This document shows positions 26,944-39,190 of a stretch of DNA of 64,000 nt, piece after piece (the first letter of the stretch is position 1; every line of letters starts with the position of its first letter). The stretch spans positions 40,569,825-40,633,824 of the forward strand of contig OY997591.1 of the NCBI GenBank assembly GCA_963921825.1, in the 5' to 3' direction. The position numbers and the translations under genes were made by a program. Source of the DNA: Erodium maritimum. Its lineage: Eukaryota > Streptophyta > Magnoliopsida > Geraniales > Geraniaceae. Under the pieces are notes generated by a model. The model made no database searches, was not told the DNA's origin, and saw nothing but the letters and a program-made list of their open reading frames with translations.

Positions 26944-27357
26944 TGTTAGGATGTGAATCAGAGAAAGGTAAGCTTTATTGAATTTGGGTAAAACTACAGA
27001 AGCGCTCTGATCGTTGTGGATCAAGCTCTCTCTACAGTTTCTCTCGTTCACTCATTACCAGTAAAAGAAAATGGCGTTCATGGATTGAGTTCACATTTAT
27101 ATTCACGCGAATCAAGCCACGTGGCCTAACAAACTAACAAACTCTAACTTGACAGCTAACCACTCACCTCTAACAGACTCGGCTCAGTTGCTTGGTGACG
27201 AAGGAACTCTAGGTTGAAGACGATGCTGACGTGGCTCTCTTTCCCGCTTGCTTTATTTGTTAATGAAACGTTGCGTTTCAACTACTCGTGTACAGACGTG
27301 GACCTTGACTGCTCGTGCGCACTGATGTGGCACGTTGACCCGCTCTCGTTCTCAACA
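26944..27357 (-). repeat. 3' LTR of gypsy element F
   Basis: Bounded by TGTTAGGATGTG and CTCAACA. The minus-strand polypurine tract GAACGGGGGAGTAT precedes it. Confidence 0.93.
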
Positions 27358-28468
27358 ATACTCCCCCGTTCAAAAGACGCTTGTCCTCAAGCGTCGTGGT
27401 CAAAAGTCCGGCCCGAAAACTGGGCGCGAAGCCACCCAATGTCTTCCCATGTAGCGTCCTCCGGCAGTGCATCTGACCACTGAAAAAGCTTCTGTGCCAC
27501 GGCTTAATTGTTCTTGTTGACCAGACGGGTATCGAGAATTCGAACTGGTTCTACCTTAGGTTGCCCTGTTTCAGAAGTCTCTAGTAGAGTAGCAGAGACA
27601 GCGCACTGAGACCCAATTTTCTTCTTGAGCAATGAGACGTGGAAGGTCGGATGGATACGGGAAGCTCTGGGAGCTTGAGGGTGTAGGCCACAGCGACGAC
27701 GCATGCTATAATTTCGAAGGGCCCAAAGTACCGTGCGGCCAGCTTGAGAGATCACCGGGGCGCAACGATATTTTGCCTGTAAGGTTGTAGGTGGAGATAC
27801 ACCCAGTCCCCCACCTGAAAAACTCGCTCCGTACGTTTCTTGTCTGCCTGAGTGCGTGATCGCTCCTTGGCGATGTGCAGATTGTCTAGTACCAGGGCCC
27901 AAACGGCGGCGCGATCTCGCGCATATTTCTCTACGGCTATGACATTAGTTGTGAAAACAGAGAGTGACGGCGAGGGTGGTGGATACCCATACAGGACTTC
28001 AAACGGTGTAGCTTGCATCGCGGTGTGATACGAAGTGTTATACCAGTACTCTGCCAGAGCAAGCCATCGTGACCATTGGTGAGGCAGGTGAAATGTCGTG
28101 AGCCTCAAGAAATTCTCCAGACAACGGTTAACTCGTTTTGTCTGCCCATCGGTTTGGGGATGGTACGCGGTGGATAGCAACAATTTGGACCCCAGAAGCC
28201 GGAAGAGCTCTCTCCAAAAGTGACTGAGAAACACTCGATCCCTGTCAGAGACCATGGTTCATGGCGCTCCATGGAGCTTGTAGACCTGATCGAGAAATGT
28301 CTGCGCCACCGTTGTCGCGGTGAACAGATGTTTGAGACCCAGGAAATGGCTATACTTGGAGAAGCGATCGACCACGACGAGGATCGCATCAATTCCCCCT
28401 GATTTGGGCAATCCCTCCATGAAGTCCAAACTGATGTCGAGCAACGGACGCTCTGCTATGGGTAATGT
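27358..28468 (-). pseudogene. Gypsy integrase core, C-terminus and chromodomain remnant (F)
   Basis: Integrase core in 28444-27752: SLDFMEGLP, VSDRDRVF and YHPQTDGQTKRVNRCLE. The last motif normally has glutamate after QT as the third catalytic residue; here the codon is AAA (lysine, 28136-28138). The chromodomain (about 27540-27420; ILDTRLVNKNN, then FQWSDALPEDATWED) contains a TAA stop at 27504-27506. The chromodomain places the element among the chromoviruses. Confidence 0.9.
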
Positions 28469-29517
28469 TTACAGAAGGCCCGGGTATGCCACCGACTCTA
28501 TTTTGCAACACTGACATGTATCGCAGCCTTCAACCAAGGTTTTTGTGTCGCGTAGCAGTTGCGGCCACCAGAAGTACAGACTGATCCGTTTGAACGTTGC
28601 TCGTACGCCTGAGTGCCCACCCAACGTCGAGTCGTGCAATGCTATTATGATTCGTTCTCTCACCTTGTTGCTCCTTCCCACATATAGTTTCTGATTGACC
28701 GTGACGAGGCCCTGTTTCAGACTGTATCCAGGTAAATTGTCCGGTGCGGTTGCCAATTGAGTCAAGAGACCTTCTGCTTCAGGGTCGCCTATGTAGCTAG
28801 CTTCGATCTCCGTGACCCAAGTTGGTACTACTACGGTTATCTCCTTTAGAGATTGTTGAGTTCTTCGTGACAACGCATAAGCCACTCTGTTTGTCGACCC
28901 CGTCTTGTATTCGATCTTATACGCGAGTCCTAACATCTTGTCCAACCATTTTTGCTGGAACGTGTGCTGGTCCGTGCGTATAACGAATTCGCCTTGCTGC
29001 AAATATTGACGCCAACGTTGGACCGCCATTATCATCGCCAAAATTTCCTTCTCATATGTCGAAATCGTGCGTTCCGAGGGCCCAATGATTGACTAATGAA
29101 TGCTAACGGACGCCCTTCCTGCATCAAAACCGCTCCCAAGCCCGTGTCTGACGCATCGGTCTCAATGACAAAGGTTTTATCAAACTCCGGTAAGTCCAGT
29201 ATCGGCGCGCTAGCTAGCACGGTTTTGAGGCTCTGGAAGATACCTTCTTCTGTTGGACCCCAGTGGAATTGTGAGTTCTTGCGGAGCAGCTCAGTGAGTG
29301 GTCATGCCAGTGGCCCGTAGCCTTGTATGAATCGGCGATAGTACCCGGAGAGCCCAAGGAAGGCCCAAACTTCCTTCACTGATCGCGGCCTTGGCTAGTC
29401 TGTGATGGCCTGGATTTTGCTGGGATCTGTGGCCACTCATTTTCACGAGATTATATGTCCCAAATACTCCACTGAAGCAACCCCAAACGAACACTTGGAA
29501 AGCTTGGCGCAGAGGCT
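28469..29517 (-). pseudogene. Gypsy RNase H and integrase zinc-finger remnant (F)
   Basis: 29494-29032 carries the end of the RT and the start of RNase H (FVIETDASDTGLGAVLMQ). 29041-28469 continues RNase H (VIRTDQHTFQQKWLDK) and the integrase HHCC finger (CDTCQCCK). Frames change near 29500, 29220 and 28450. The integrase zinc ligands look intact. Confidence 0.88.
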
Positions 29518-31590
29518 CTATTCTCGCAACCTTTGGAATACGGCCTGCAAGTGTTGTTTATGGCTCTCCCAATCCTTGGTGTATATAAGGATGTCGTAAA
29601 AAAAAACTAGAACGAACTTGCGAAGATAGTCCTTGAATACGCACTTCATCAACCCTTGGAAGCTTTCCGGGGCGGTTGTAAGGCCGAAGGGCATCACACG
29701 AAATTCGTAGGGCCCTTCGTGTGTGCCGAGCATTGTCTTGTACTCATCCTCTTCATGCATTCTAATCTGATGATACCCCGCCCTTAAGTCAATCTTTGAG
29801 AAAATTCGACTTCCGGCGAGTTCATCTAGGAGCTCTTCCACTGTGGGAATTGGGAAATGATCCTTGATCGTTATATCATTCAGGGCCATGTAATCCACAC
29901 AAAATCGCCAAGTTCCATCTTTCTTTCGGACCAGTAGGACGGGAAATGAGAACGGGCTTGAGCTCCGGCGGATGATTCCGGAACAGAGCATCTCGTCCAC
30001 CAGTTTCTCAATGATGTCCTTTTGCTCGCGGTTGTACCTGTAAGGATGCACTGATGGTGGCTTGGCTCCTTCGATTAGGGGGATTCGGTGGTCGTGCTCT
30101 CTGTGGGGTGGCAGACTCGTCGGAGCTTCGAATACGTCTTGGTTCTGTTCAAGACAAGCCTGTAACTCCAGATTAAGCTCTTGCGTCGCGCTTTGTTCTG
30201 GCTGTACCGCGCTAAGTTGGCCTAGGAACAGGGTTCCTCCTCTTTTGAGCTCTCTCATTAAGGTCTTTTCGTCGGAGGCTTGTACCTTAGTTCTCTGCTC
30301 CGGTAGCGACACTTCTCTCTGAGCTACTCGGATAGTGATCTCGCGACGGACAAAGTCGAACGTGACTGGGTTGACCCGCCTCATCCAATCCACTCCGAGT
30401 ACCATTTGGCAATCTCCCAGAGGCATAACTAAGAACGTCCATTGGAAGCTTTCTTCTTCCATGAACCATGTGAGCTTGCTCTGCCCTTTACACACAAATT
30501 TGTCTCCATTTCTCAGTTTGACGTGGATCACTGGCGCTGAGTGGACCGCTACTCCCAATTTCTTCGCGGTGTGTGAATCTAAGAAACATGTTGTTGCGCC
30601 CGTATCCACCAATGCCGACACTCCTCTGTCATGGACTCGCGCCCGGACTCGAATGGTTTGGTTGTTGCCTGCGTCCGTTGATCTTAGCGTTTCTTCTCGG
30701 ATCGCCGGGGTTTCAGTAAAGGCCATACATAGGTTCTCACCCCTTTCTTCGACCCAATCCATATCCTCCCCTTCGTCCCACATGACCTCTTCTATCCCTT
30801 CCGACCCTGGTTCATTATCACGAGTTAGCATGAACATTTGTTGGCGGTTTGGGCAAACGTGTGCTTGAGAGTAACGCACCAGGCACGTATAGCAAAGGCC
30901 CAACCTCCTTTGTTCCTCACAGTATTCTAAGTTAATGTTCTTGACTGGAAGTGTAGGTCGAACCTGTGGCTGTGTCGTTGCTGGCACACCGCTCGTTGGT
31001 CCCCTCGATATTGTTGCCACGGTCGGTGGTGGTGGTCTAGCCCCGTCACGGTTCCATGGTCCGATCTGCGCCGTGTGGTTGTTGATGGGTGCTCTGGTCC
31101 GAGTTGACGGTGACCCTATTTCCGGCGGCCTATTGCTATTGAAGCCCCATCTGGTTCCGGTCCTCTGTTCTTCCATCCTTGCCAAAAACATAGCGCGTCC
31201 CAGCGTCTCCGGCTCCAACATAGCCACGCCTTCTCGAAGATGGCTTTTCAAGCCCCTGATGATCATCATGCCTCGCATCGCGTCGAATTTCTCTTCGTAC
31301 TCTTGTACTGTTCTGCCCTGCTTCAAATGCTTGAAGTTGGCCAACACATCCTCTGTTCTACTGTCCTCGAACTTCCAGACGAGGTCGTCTAGTAGTTGCT
31401 CCCATGTGAATTGTCTCCGACCTCGTTGGTAGTCTTGGAACCATACCTCCGCGCGTCCGACGAATTGCATGCCGGCCAATCGCACCTTCAACTCCTCTGG
31501 AACTGCACATAAGAAGAAATAATTGGCGCATTTGCGTATCCAACCTTGCACACCGTTACCATCGAATACAGGGAATTGGATCTGAGGCAA
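29518..31590 (-). pseudogene. Gypsy gag-protease-RT reading frame (F)
   Basis: A 690-codon frame on the minus strand. From the N terminus: retrotransposon gag core (VWFQDYQRGRRQFTWEQL), a zinc knuckle (CYTCLVRYSQAHVC), an aspartic protease with intact active site (ALVDTGATTCFLD), then reverse transcriptase (RKKDGTWRFCVDY, FSKIDLRAGYHQ). The catalytic FFDD box reads FFYD (29593-29604), a single-base change that removes one metal-binding aspartate. The frame stops just after at 29518. RNase H and integrase continue in other frames. Confidence 0.92.
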
Positions 31591-32212
31591 ACTGAATGAA
31601 ATCGTGTTGCGTTCTCTCCTCAGATCACCTCCGCCACGGTGTCTATCCTCCTCTTCCCATGCTCTGTACTCGTGGTCCTCGTATATCCGGCCCTCGTCGT
31701 GTGGGACGCGTTCTGGATGCTTTTGACGGTGCTCAGACCTTCTGACTCTCTCCCTTGGCTCTTGCGGAGGTTTCCTCCAATCTTCCTCTGCAACTCGTGA
31801 CTCGCCGTGCGATTCTGGTCGCCTAGGCTCTACTCTGCCCTGCTCTTGCGTTTCTCATGGAAGATCTCTTGTCTCTCGTGTCGGCGGTGCTCTGTATTCC
31901 GCTCGATCTTGGAGCTCAATGCTCTCCACGCGCCGTTCCGGCGGCCGAGCGTCTCGACGTTCCACTCTCCATCCCGCCTGTGAGGTTTTGCAACGCTACG
32001 TTCATGGTTCGCAACATCGCCGAGATCTCTCCGAATTGCCCTTCCGTGCGATCTGCTACTCCCGCCGCCACCTCCATTTGTGGCCGTAAGGTTTGCAATT
32101 GCTCCGAGATGTTCTGCACTGGAACGTTGAGTTGCTGTACGCTAGCCTCCACGGTCCTTCGTGTGATGTCGTTGAGTTCGGTAGCTCTGGTCATCTTCTC
32201 CGGGGATCGCAA
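31591..32212 (-). pseudogene. Gypsy gag N-terminus (F)
   Basis: The minus-strand frame 32212-31916 reads MRSPEKMTRATELNDITRRT and continues as a Gln/Leu-rich stretch likely to form a coiled coil, starting just downstream of the primer-binding site. It stops at 31916-31918, and the gag core resumes in a different frame at 31590, so gag is broken. The linker between them is rich in Arg and Glu codons. Confidence 0.7.
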
Positions 32213-32213
32213 G

Positions 32214-32227
32214 GCTCTGATACCACC
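32214..32227 (-). other. Primer-binding site of gypsy element F
   Basis: The minus strand reads GGTGGTATCAGAGC, initiator tRNA-Met type, one or two bases from the LTR. Confidence 0.9.
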
Positions 32228-32228
32228 T

Positions 32229-32647
32229 TGTTAGGACATGAATCAGAGAAAGGTAAGATTTATTGAATTAGGGTAAAACTACAGAAGCGCTCTGGTCGTT
32301 ATGGATCAGGCTCTCTCTACAGTTTCTCTCGTTCACTCATTACCAGTAAAAGACAATGGCGTTCATGGCTTGAGTTCGCATTTATATTCCCGCGTCTCAA
32401 GCCACGTGGCCTAACAAACTAACAGACTCTGACTTGACAACTAACCACTCTAACCACCTCTAATAAACTCAGCTCAGTTGCTTGGTGACGAAGGAACTCG
32501 AGGTTGAAGACGATGCTGACGTGGCTCTCTTTCCCGCTCACTTTATTCTTTAATGAAACGCTGCGTTTTAACTACTCGTGTACTGACGTGGACCTTGACT
32601 GCTCGTGCGCGCTTATGTGGCACGTTGACCCGCTCTCGTTCTCAACA
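32229..32647 (-). repeat. 5' LTR of gypsy element F
   Basis: Bounded by TGTTAGGACATG and CTCAACA, homologous to 26944-27357. Confidence 0.93.
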
Positions 32648-32790
32648 TCAAAACAAATATGTTTGTTCTTCCTCTTCCATGGCTTCATCCTCTCTGGTTC
32701 CATGGCGAGGGAGGAGATGAGGCTGGTGGTGCTCGCTCGCTGGAGTTGCAGCGGCATCAGAGGTCTTGACTGGAGAAGACACATAAAAAG
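32648..32790 (-). pseudogene. GC-rich gene-fragment-like segment (right of F)
   Basis: Continuation of 26591-26943 across insertion F. The minus-strand frame 32784-32572 (EPERMKPWKRKNKHICFD) runs into the LTR. No domain recognised. Confidence 0.3.
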
Positions 32791-33240
32791 GGTAAAAAAG
32801 AAAATTAAAAGAAGAGTTAAAAATCAAATATATGATTTCTTCTTTTTATAAAAAATAGATTTATAAAAAGAGTTTAAAAAATAAATAAACAATTAATGAA
32901 AATCAGAAAAAATTAAAAAAGAGTTTATAAAAAAAATTGAAATCATAAATGCATAAAATATTTTTTAATAAAAAATAAAAATATTTTTTATTTTTTAAAC
33001 TGATATGATTTTCATAAAAATTAATTTTTAAAATAAAATTCATTTTTATAAATAAAACTAATTTTAAGTATTATCAGAATAAAAAAAATTTATATATGAA
33101 ATTGAAGTTGATTTTTAAATGAAATTGATTTTTTATAAATAAAACTATATTTTTAAAATAAAATTTGGATTTAAAAAAAATATAATTTTTGTTTTAAAAA
33201 AATAAAATTGATTTTTTTATAAATAAACACGGAACTTTCT
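32791..33240. repeat. AT-rich arm (right)
   Basis: A-rich low-complexity sequence on the plus strand, mirroring the T-rich tract at 26150-26580. Possible degenerate terminal inverted repeat of a Mutator-like element. Confidence 0.35.
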
Positions 33241-33588
33241 ATCTATAAACTAATGCAAAATTATAGAAACTTTGTAGGTGGATATTCTTATTTTTTTAGT
33301 TCTTACGCCATTCTACCATGTCATTTTGCCAAGATTTTGGTATAAAAATCTCAGTTTCTAATATTACAACCTTTTTCAATTCCTCAGCAATCACAAACAA
33401 AGACATATAAAGAGAATAATTGCTTTACCTTTTGTTAACCATTTGTTCACAAAACCATAATGCCTAAAAATGTCTAATTGATTGTCATGTAGCAAAACTA
33501 TATACTATTAGCTAATGATTTTGAATCGAAGTAATATCAATCACATTAAGATAAAATTAACGTACTAACCATATAATTTCACTCCTTT
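33241..33588. other. Unassigned AT-rich sequence
   Basis: No gene, repeat or transposon signature recognised. Confidence 0.5.
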
Positions 33589-34621
33589 TTTTATCGGCAA
33601 AACAAATTTAAATTGAAACTGTTCTTTGGAAAGAAGAACAGAGTTTTGGATACAAACACAAGAGCAATCCACATGATTCTCCACCACCAAACAGAACAAG
33701 AACTCAACCCAACACGGGGAGCAACCACCAGAACCTCGACCCTACACGGGAAGAAACAACCATAGCTTGCATATGCCAACTACTTGAATAAACCAACAAG
33801 GGGCCTCGACCTAACACGGGGAGATACAACCATAGCTTGAATAAACCAACAAGGGGCACATAAACAGATTAACCAACCAAACCAAGGAGGCACCAACCAA
33901 CAACAAAACAAACAGAGAAAGTTCCAAGCAGCACCAAAAAAGAAACAGCCCAAATCTATTCCCAACCTTACACGAACATCAACCTAACCCTTCTCAGGTA
34001 TCTAACAATCCTCACGAATGAGGATTGTCCAAGACAAAGGCCTACGGCCAACACCGTTAAAGGAAGAGAAAACCCCTAAATACTAACCTAAGTCTAAGCT
34101 TCTGAACCGGGACAACATCTCCCAAGGATCTCGCCGGCGGTCACCTTCCTACCGGCGAGCTCGAACCTAACACGTTCGAGAAAACGCGAAGCTTAAAACC
34201 TAGGAATAGCAAAGTGGGGAAGGGGGAAGCTTAACCTATAAGGAATGGAAAGAAGAAAAGAGCAAGAACTTACCCAGGACACCGACCCGAACTCTTCCTC
34301 GGTCCTCCTAACGTTTCCAGTCAACAAAGGAACGCATAACAAGAGACCACTATTTCTACTTGAGGATGAGACCGGTTGAGCCTGGGAGGAATTACCTCCA
34401 TTGATGTAACAGGAGCAGCTTGAAGGAACTGAAGAAGAGACACGCCACAGCCGAGAATCAATCGCGGGGAGAAGCAACGTTGTCCCGAAGCACCCGTGCC
34501 AGGCCAAAAAATGAAAACAGGCCGGCCCAAGAGAAGTAGTCATCCGGCCCACGAGCCGGCCCAAAGCAGAGGACAGGCCCACGAGCCGAAGACGCCAGGC
34601 CCAACGGAGCAGCACCACCAG
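33589..34621 (-). mobile_element. LINE-like retroposon H, 3' part
   Basis: The minus strand ends TTTTGCCGATAAAAAAA at 33589, a plant L1-type 3' tail, preceded by a GTTCTT...AAGAAC stem-loop near 33625. A block of about 50 bp around CCCCTTGTTGGTTTATTCAAG is tandemly duplicated (33780-33860). No endonuclease or RT frame is seen; 34627-34193 has an open frame without recognisable domains. The element continues at 43516 beyond insertion C. Confidence 0.6.
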
Positions 34622-35198
34622 TGTCACGCCCCAATTTCAGTAAACCGAACTCGGGACGCGAACATTTAAAATAATAAAACCTTTGAAACCTGTTTTGAAA
34701 CAACACTTTAAAATCGCCATTTAATTAATCAAAATAATATTTACAACTCAAAAACGACCCAACAAATGGACAAAGTACAAGGTATCCGTCACTAGACTCA
34801 AAAGATAAAACCCGGACTCCGCTCCTAACTCCACAAGCTTCGAGAGCTCACCTAGTCCGTCTTGTGATCAGTACCTGTAGGAAAAGCAGCTAGGGGTGAG
34901 CGTTCGCTCACCACAACGGATAACCGACTGACTACGACATAATTAGCAGACAATGCCGGCAACACCAACAACAAACTCAACACCGGGGATCGCTATCCCC
35001 AACACAAGTACTCCGACTGACACACACCCACAGTTACTTTCCTCAACCGACTCAACACTCGAACACGTAAAGTAGACCCGACTCAACGATTGACGACCTC
35101 CTCTAAAGACACGACAACAACAACGCAACACCCAAGATCACAAAGGATCGCACACCAAACCAGATCACAAAGGATCGCACGCCAGCTGCTCAGTAAAC

Positions 35199-35455
35199 TC
35201 CCTCACTCACGCGCTTTGCCGAACCACTCAGGCCAGGCGGTCGACCTGTCTCAGTAACCTCTCTCACTCACGCGCTTTGCCGAACCACTCAGGCCAGGCG
35301 GTCGACCTGTCTCACTAATCTCTCTCACTCACGCGCTTTGCCGAACCACTCAGGCCAGGCAGTCGACCTGTCTCAGTAACCTCTCTCACTCACGCGCTTC
35401 CCCGATAAAAAGTCGGACCAGGCGGTCGACCTGTCTCAGTAACCTCTCTCACTCA
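35199..35455. repeat. Minisatellite, about 62-bp unit, in the C 3' LTR
   Basis: About four head-to-tail units with the core GGCCAGGCGGTCGACCTGTC. The array also occurs at 40900-41150 in the 5' LTR. Confidence 0.9.
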
Positions 35456-35519
35456 CATAACCACAATCACAATCACAAGCAAGTTCAACAAACAGCAACA
35501 ACACAGGTTCAACACTCCA

Positions 35520-36010
35520 CAGGCACTCATGGCCACACAAGACACCAACAGTAAAACACGGACTCAACAACCCCACGGGCACTCACGGCCTCCCAAGACA
35601 CACCAACAGTAACTCACGGGCTCAACAACCCCACGGGCACTCACGGCCTCCCAAGACACACCAACAGTAACTCACGGGCTCAACAATCCCACGGGCACTC
35701 ACGGCCTCCCAAGACACACCAAACTGTAACTCACGGGCTCAACAACCCCACGGGCACTCATGGCCTCCCAAGACACACCAAACAGTAACTCACGGGCTCA
35801 ACAACCCCACGGGCACTCATGGCCACCCAAGACACACCAACAGTAAAGACACGGGTTCAACAACCTCACGGGCACTCATGGCCACCAAAGACACACCACC
35901 AGTAAAGACACGGGTTCAACAACCCCACGGGCACTCATGGCCACCCAATACACCAACAGTAAAACACGGGCTCTCATGGCCACCCAAGACACAACAGTAA
36001 AACAGGGGCT
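35520..36010. repeat. Minisatellite, about 60-bp unit, in the C 3' LTR
   Basis: About eight units with the core CCACGGGCACTCATGGCC. The same unit occurs at 41215-41710, in the solo LTR (47650-48130) and in element E (63285-63725). Confidence 0.9.
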
Positions 36011-37814
36011 CTCATGGCCGCCCAAGACACAAAATACACAATCAACCTCCGGCATAACCAATGCCTCCAATAGGCCTAATATCGACAGTTTCACAATCAA
36101 CCTCTGGGCATGGTCATATGCCTCCAGTACTCCTAATATCGATAAGTTCACAATCAACCTCTGGGCATGGTCATATACCTCTAGTAATTCTAATATCGAT
36201 AAGTTCTCTGCTCCTACGACACTACTAAGTGTCACATGCTTTTCTAATATTCGCTACGTTCCCATATCATGCCTTTCTAATATTAGATAAACCTACTTAA
36301 CCCACGACACCCCGGTGTCACATACAATTCTATTGTTAACTTTCCCTAGTCAGGGCCGAGATCCAGCTACTTTTCCCTACCTCGTATGTTTCTCCAAAAG
36401 CGCACAAAATAAGCTCCGGCGTGATCTTGGTCACTCGCCTAGCTTTCCTTTCCCTATGTCTGCAGCACGATCTGAAAGAACACAATTTTAAGTACCCTTA
36501 AGTTCGCAGACATAAACTGGAATTTTATAAACTTAACGCCCAAAAGTAACCCCGACAATGTCGATCACTCCCAAACTTCCCAATTACTCGACATTGTCGA
36601 TATTAGACCCGTAAAAGCCCGATTCGCCCGACATGGCGAATCTGCCCGGGTTTTGGAAACGCCCTTCCGGGGCTCCGAAAATTCCCGTTTTCGTTTTTAC
36701 GGTCTTAGAATAATTCAAGGGTTCCTATGCACTCGACGGATTCAAATTCCGACTTCCGAGTAATTTAATTAGCGTTTAAAGTTTCTAAACCCGTCAATTA
36801 CAACTTCCACTATTTAATTCCAAATTTCGATCCGGGTGTGGATAAATTACTCGGGGAACGTTCTAAACCACCCGAACACGAAAAACTGATACCCGAGCAT
36901 GAGGGCCCCACACGCCACAATGGAAAAATTCCCTTTTTGCCCCAAAACGTTCCTAACGAACCCCAAACCTCACCCATTCATCTTTAAACCAATTCTAACC
37001 AAAACCCAACCATATTTGAATCGTTTAAACTCAAACCCTAAAATTCGAACTTAACAAAACGAAAATCGGTTAGGTGCTCACCGTAGAGAATGACGGTGTG
37101 AACTCGATTCTTCGATCGTTGAGACGATCCGTCGGTTGGATCGTCTGGAAATCACAAAACTCCAACCATTTCTTCTCTTTTTCTCCATTTTCTCCTTCTC
37201 TTTCCTCTCTCCCCTTTCTCTCTCCAAAACTCTTAATTTTTTTAACTTTTCCGAGAACAACACACTTCGTTTCCTTTTGTTTTGTTTCAAAAAAGTAACA
37301 AATAATAATTAATTATAAAACTAGCACTATTGAAGTCTTCTCTTGTCTTGTCCAAAAACCTAACACCACCACATAGTTGACATGTGGTCAAGTGGGTCCC
37401 ACACCTTTTTGGAAAATATCTCCTAGATATTTTCCAATCAGATTCGCAAAATTCAGACGTTTCGGGCCCTGAACGGGCACTTTTTCCAAGAAATTACGAA
37501 ACTTGACGGGCTACACGGAAACGGCTCAACTAAGACCGCTGCGACGACGGCTAAGTTTTTTTGATCCAAAACGGTGCTCGAATGGACCAAAACGTCGCTC
37601 GGTTGACTTTTTTAGCGAAAAGTCAACTTTTCCCAAAATGATCAGAAAGTTGCCCTGAGTCCCCTGGAACTCACTTTGATCGATATCGGGGTCAACTTAA
37701 GCCCGGTATGACCCTCGGGGTCAAATTTAGGTTCATTTAAGTACCTGGCCAAATTTTTTTAATTTTCTTGTTTTTCGCAGGTTTGACTGGCGTTGACCGG
37801 GAGTGGTTATTACA

Positions 37815-38590
37815 ATCTACCCCCCTTAAAGGAATTTCGTCCGCGAAATTTAAAACAGACATACCTCGGGAGTCGAACAACTCGGGGTACTTCGCGCGGA
37901 CCTCGTCCTCGCGCTCCCAAGTCGACTCAGCCTCGTGGTGCCGCTACTGCACCCATTCCAAGCGGATAACCTTTCCGCGCAGGACCTGCTCCCGCGGATC
38001 CATCTCCCAAACCAGTTTCTCCTTATATGAGACATCACCCGTTACCTCGACATCTGCCCACTCAATGACGCACTCAAGACCTCGAAAGGCTCGATACACC
38101 GCGGGGCTAACCTGCCTCCGCCGCGGTTGAAACGCATTAGTCCACCTTTCGGACTCACCTCCAGGGATACCTGACCACTGATTGCTGACTCGAGAGGTCG
38201 GCGCCCTCTGTCAGCGTAGCTCATGCTGACTCTGGTCTTCAACCGCTCACGTTTCGACACGACCGACTCAGCTGTCTCTCGGTCCAGTTCTAGACCCAGT
38301 AAACCCTCATTTCTCACTTCTGCCCAGCACACGGGCGATCGACACGACCTACCACACAACGCTTCGAACGGTGCCATCATGGTACTGGCTTGAAAGCTGT
38401 TGTTGTAGGCGAACTCGGCTAACCGCTCGCGAAACCCATCGTGATGTGCCCCCATTTCCACTGTGCAACCCGCAATGGCTGCAATAATCCAGCGGGACGC
38501 TGTTGTTCGGCTCTCACCTGCCAACGAGTGAGGCATCGCGATACTAACTCCGCGACCGCTCTCCGCATCCCGCTCCACTAGACATGCCAC
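37815..38590 (-). pseudogene. Gypsy integrase C-terminus and chromodomain remnant (C)
   Basis: 38590-38042 carries an integrase C-terminal block (LAEFAYNNSFQASTMMAPFE, RSPVCWAEV). The chromodomain follows in another frame (about 38000-37865; VLRGKVIRLEWVQ, stop, then ESTWEREDEVRAKYPELFD). The polypurine tract (37815-37832) lies directly downstream. The reading frame is broken at several points. Confidence 0.85.
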
Positions 38591-38689
38591 ATGATGTCGC
38601 GCTCCTCTTAGTGCTACCCACGTGCACTGTCAGACGCGAATGATGCGACTCTCGCAGCTCGTTGTCAGTAACAGTCAGTATTGGATCGG

Positions 38690-39190
38690 CACTTCGCCAG
38701 CCAATCCATTCCCAAGATTACATTTAAAGGTTGTCATTTCGTAAGTATCCTTCCCCCGGATACACGCACAAGCTCAGTCGCTGCCGATCCTCACGGATCC
38801 TCGCAGTCTTTCTAAGACCTCGCTCCACAACCGTCGCCGTGCCTACCAACTCCGAACATACCAGATCCTCGGGGTGAGGACCCGATCCAGCATCAGGGCT
38901 CTTGAGCCCTCTCTCGAACCTCCTGTAGTAGCTCGCTTCTCTAACTTGCAGGCACGACAGACCTTAGTCAACACCACACCACCACCAACCGGCGTGTCCC
39001 GACGCAGGGGTGGACTCAACGGCTCTAAACTCAGCACAACTCAACGAAACAAACGAGTGTGACGCCCCGTTACCCATTAAAATTGACGCCCAAATCGGAG
39101 ACCGAACACTCACTCCATTAGTCACCCCGGTAAGGTCCAGTGCAACCCTCACACGGTCCTCTATGCATTTACTTATAACTCTCCGCAACC
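38690..39190 (-). pseudogene. Gypsy protease remnant (C)
   Basis: The minus strand reads GNGASHSFVSLSCAEF near 39080-39030, resembling the chromoviral protease site with D replaced by N, and VILGMDWLAKCRS near 38720, the usual end of the protease domain. The codons between them are shifted. RT and RNase H, which should follow, are absent: integrase sequence starts only about 100 bp downstream. Confidence 0.75.

Larger units (their letters stand above)
26944..32647 (-). mobile_element. Ty3/gypsy chromovirus element F (defective)
   Basis: A complete-length element of 5704 bp with short LTRs (5' LTR 32229-32647, 419 bp; 3' LTR 26944-27357, 414 bp), initiator tRNA-Met primer-binding site at 32214-32227, gag-pol on the minus strand in the order gag, PR, RT, RH, IN, chromodomain, and a polypurine tract at 27358-27370. 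The LTRs differ at many positions by eye, so it is older than copia copy D. All enzymatic regions are interrupted or carry catalytic changes. Confidence 0.95.
26939..32652. repeat. 5-bp target-site duplication (tcaaa) around element F
   Basis: tcaaa at 26939-26943 and at 32648-32652, immediately outside the TG...CA LTR ends. Confidence 0.92.
34622..37814 (-). repeat. 3' LTR of gypsy element C
   Basis: It contains two minisatellite arrays (35199-35455 and 35520-36010) and, near its 3' end, the stem GTGAGCG..CGCTCAC around 34895. Frames at 35876-36290, 37074-37298 and similar places are LTR noise repeated in the other LTR. Confidence 0.93.
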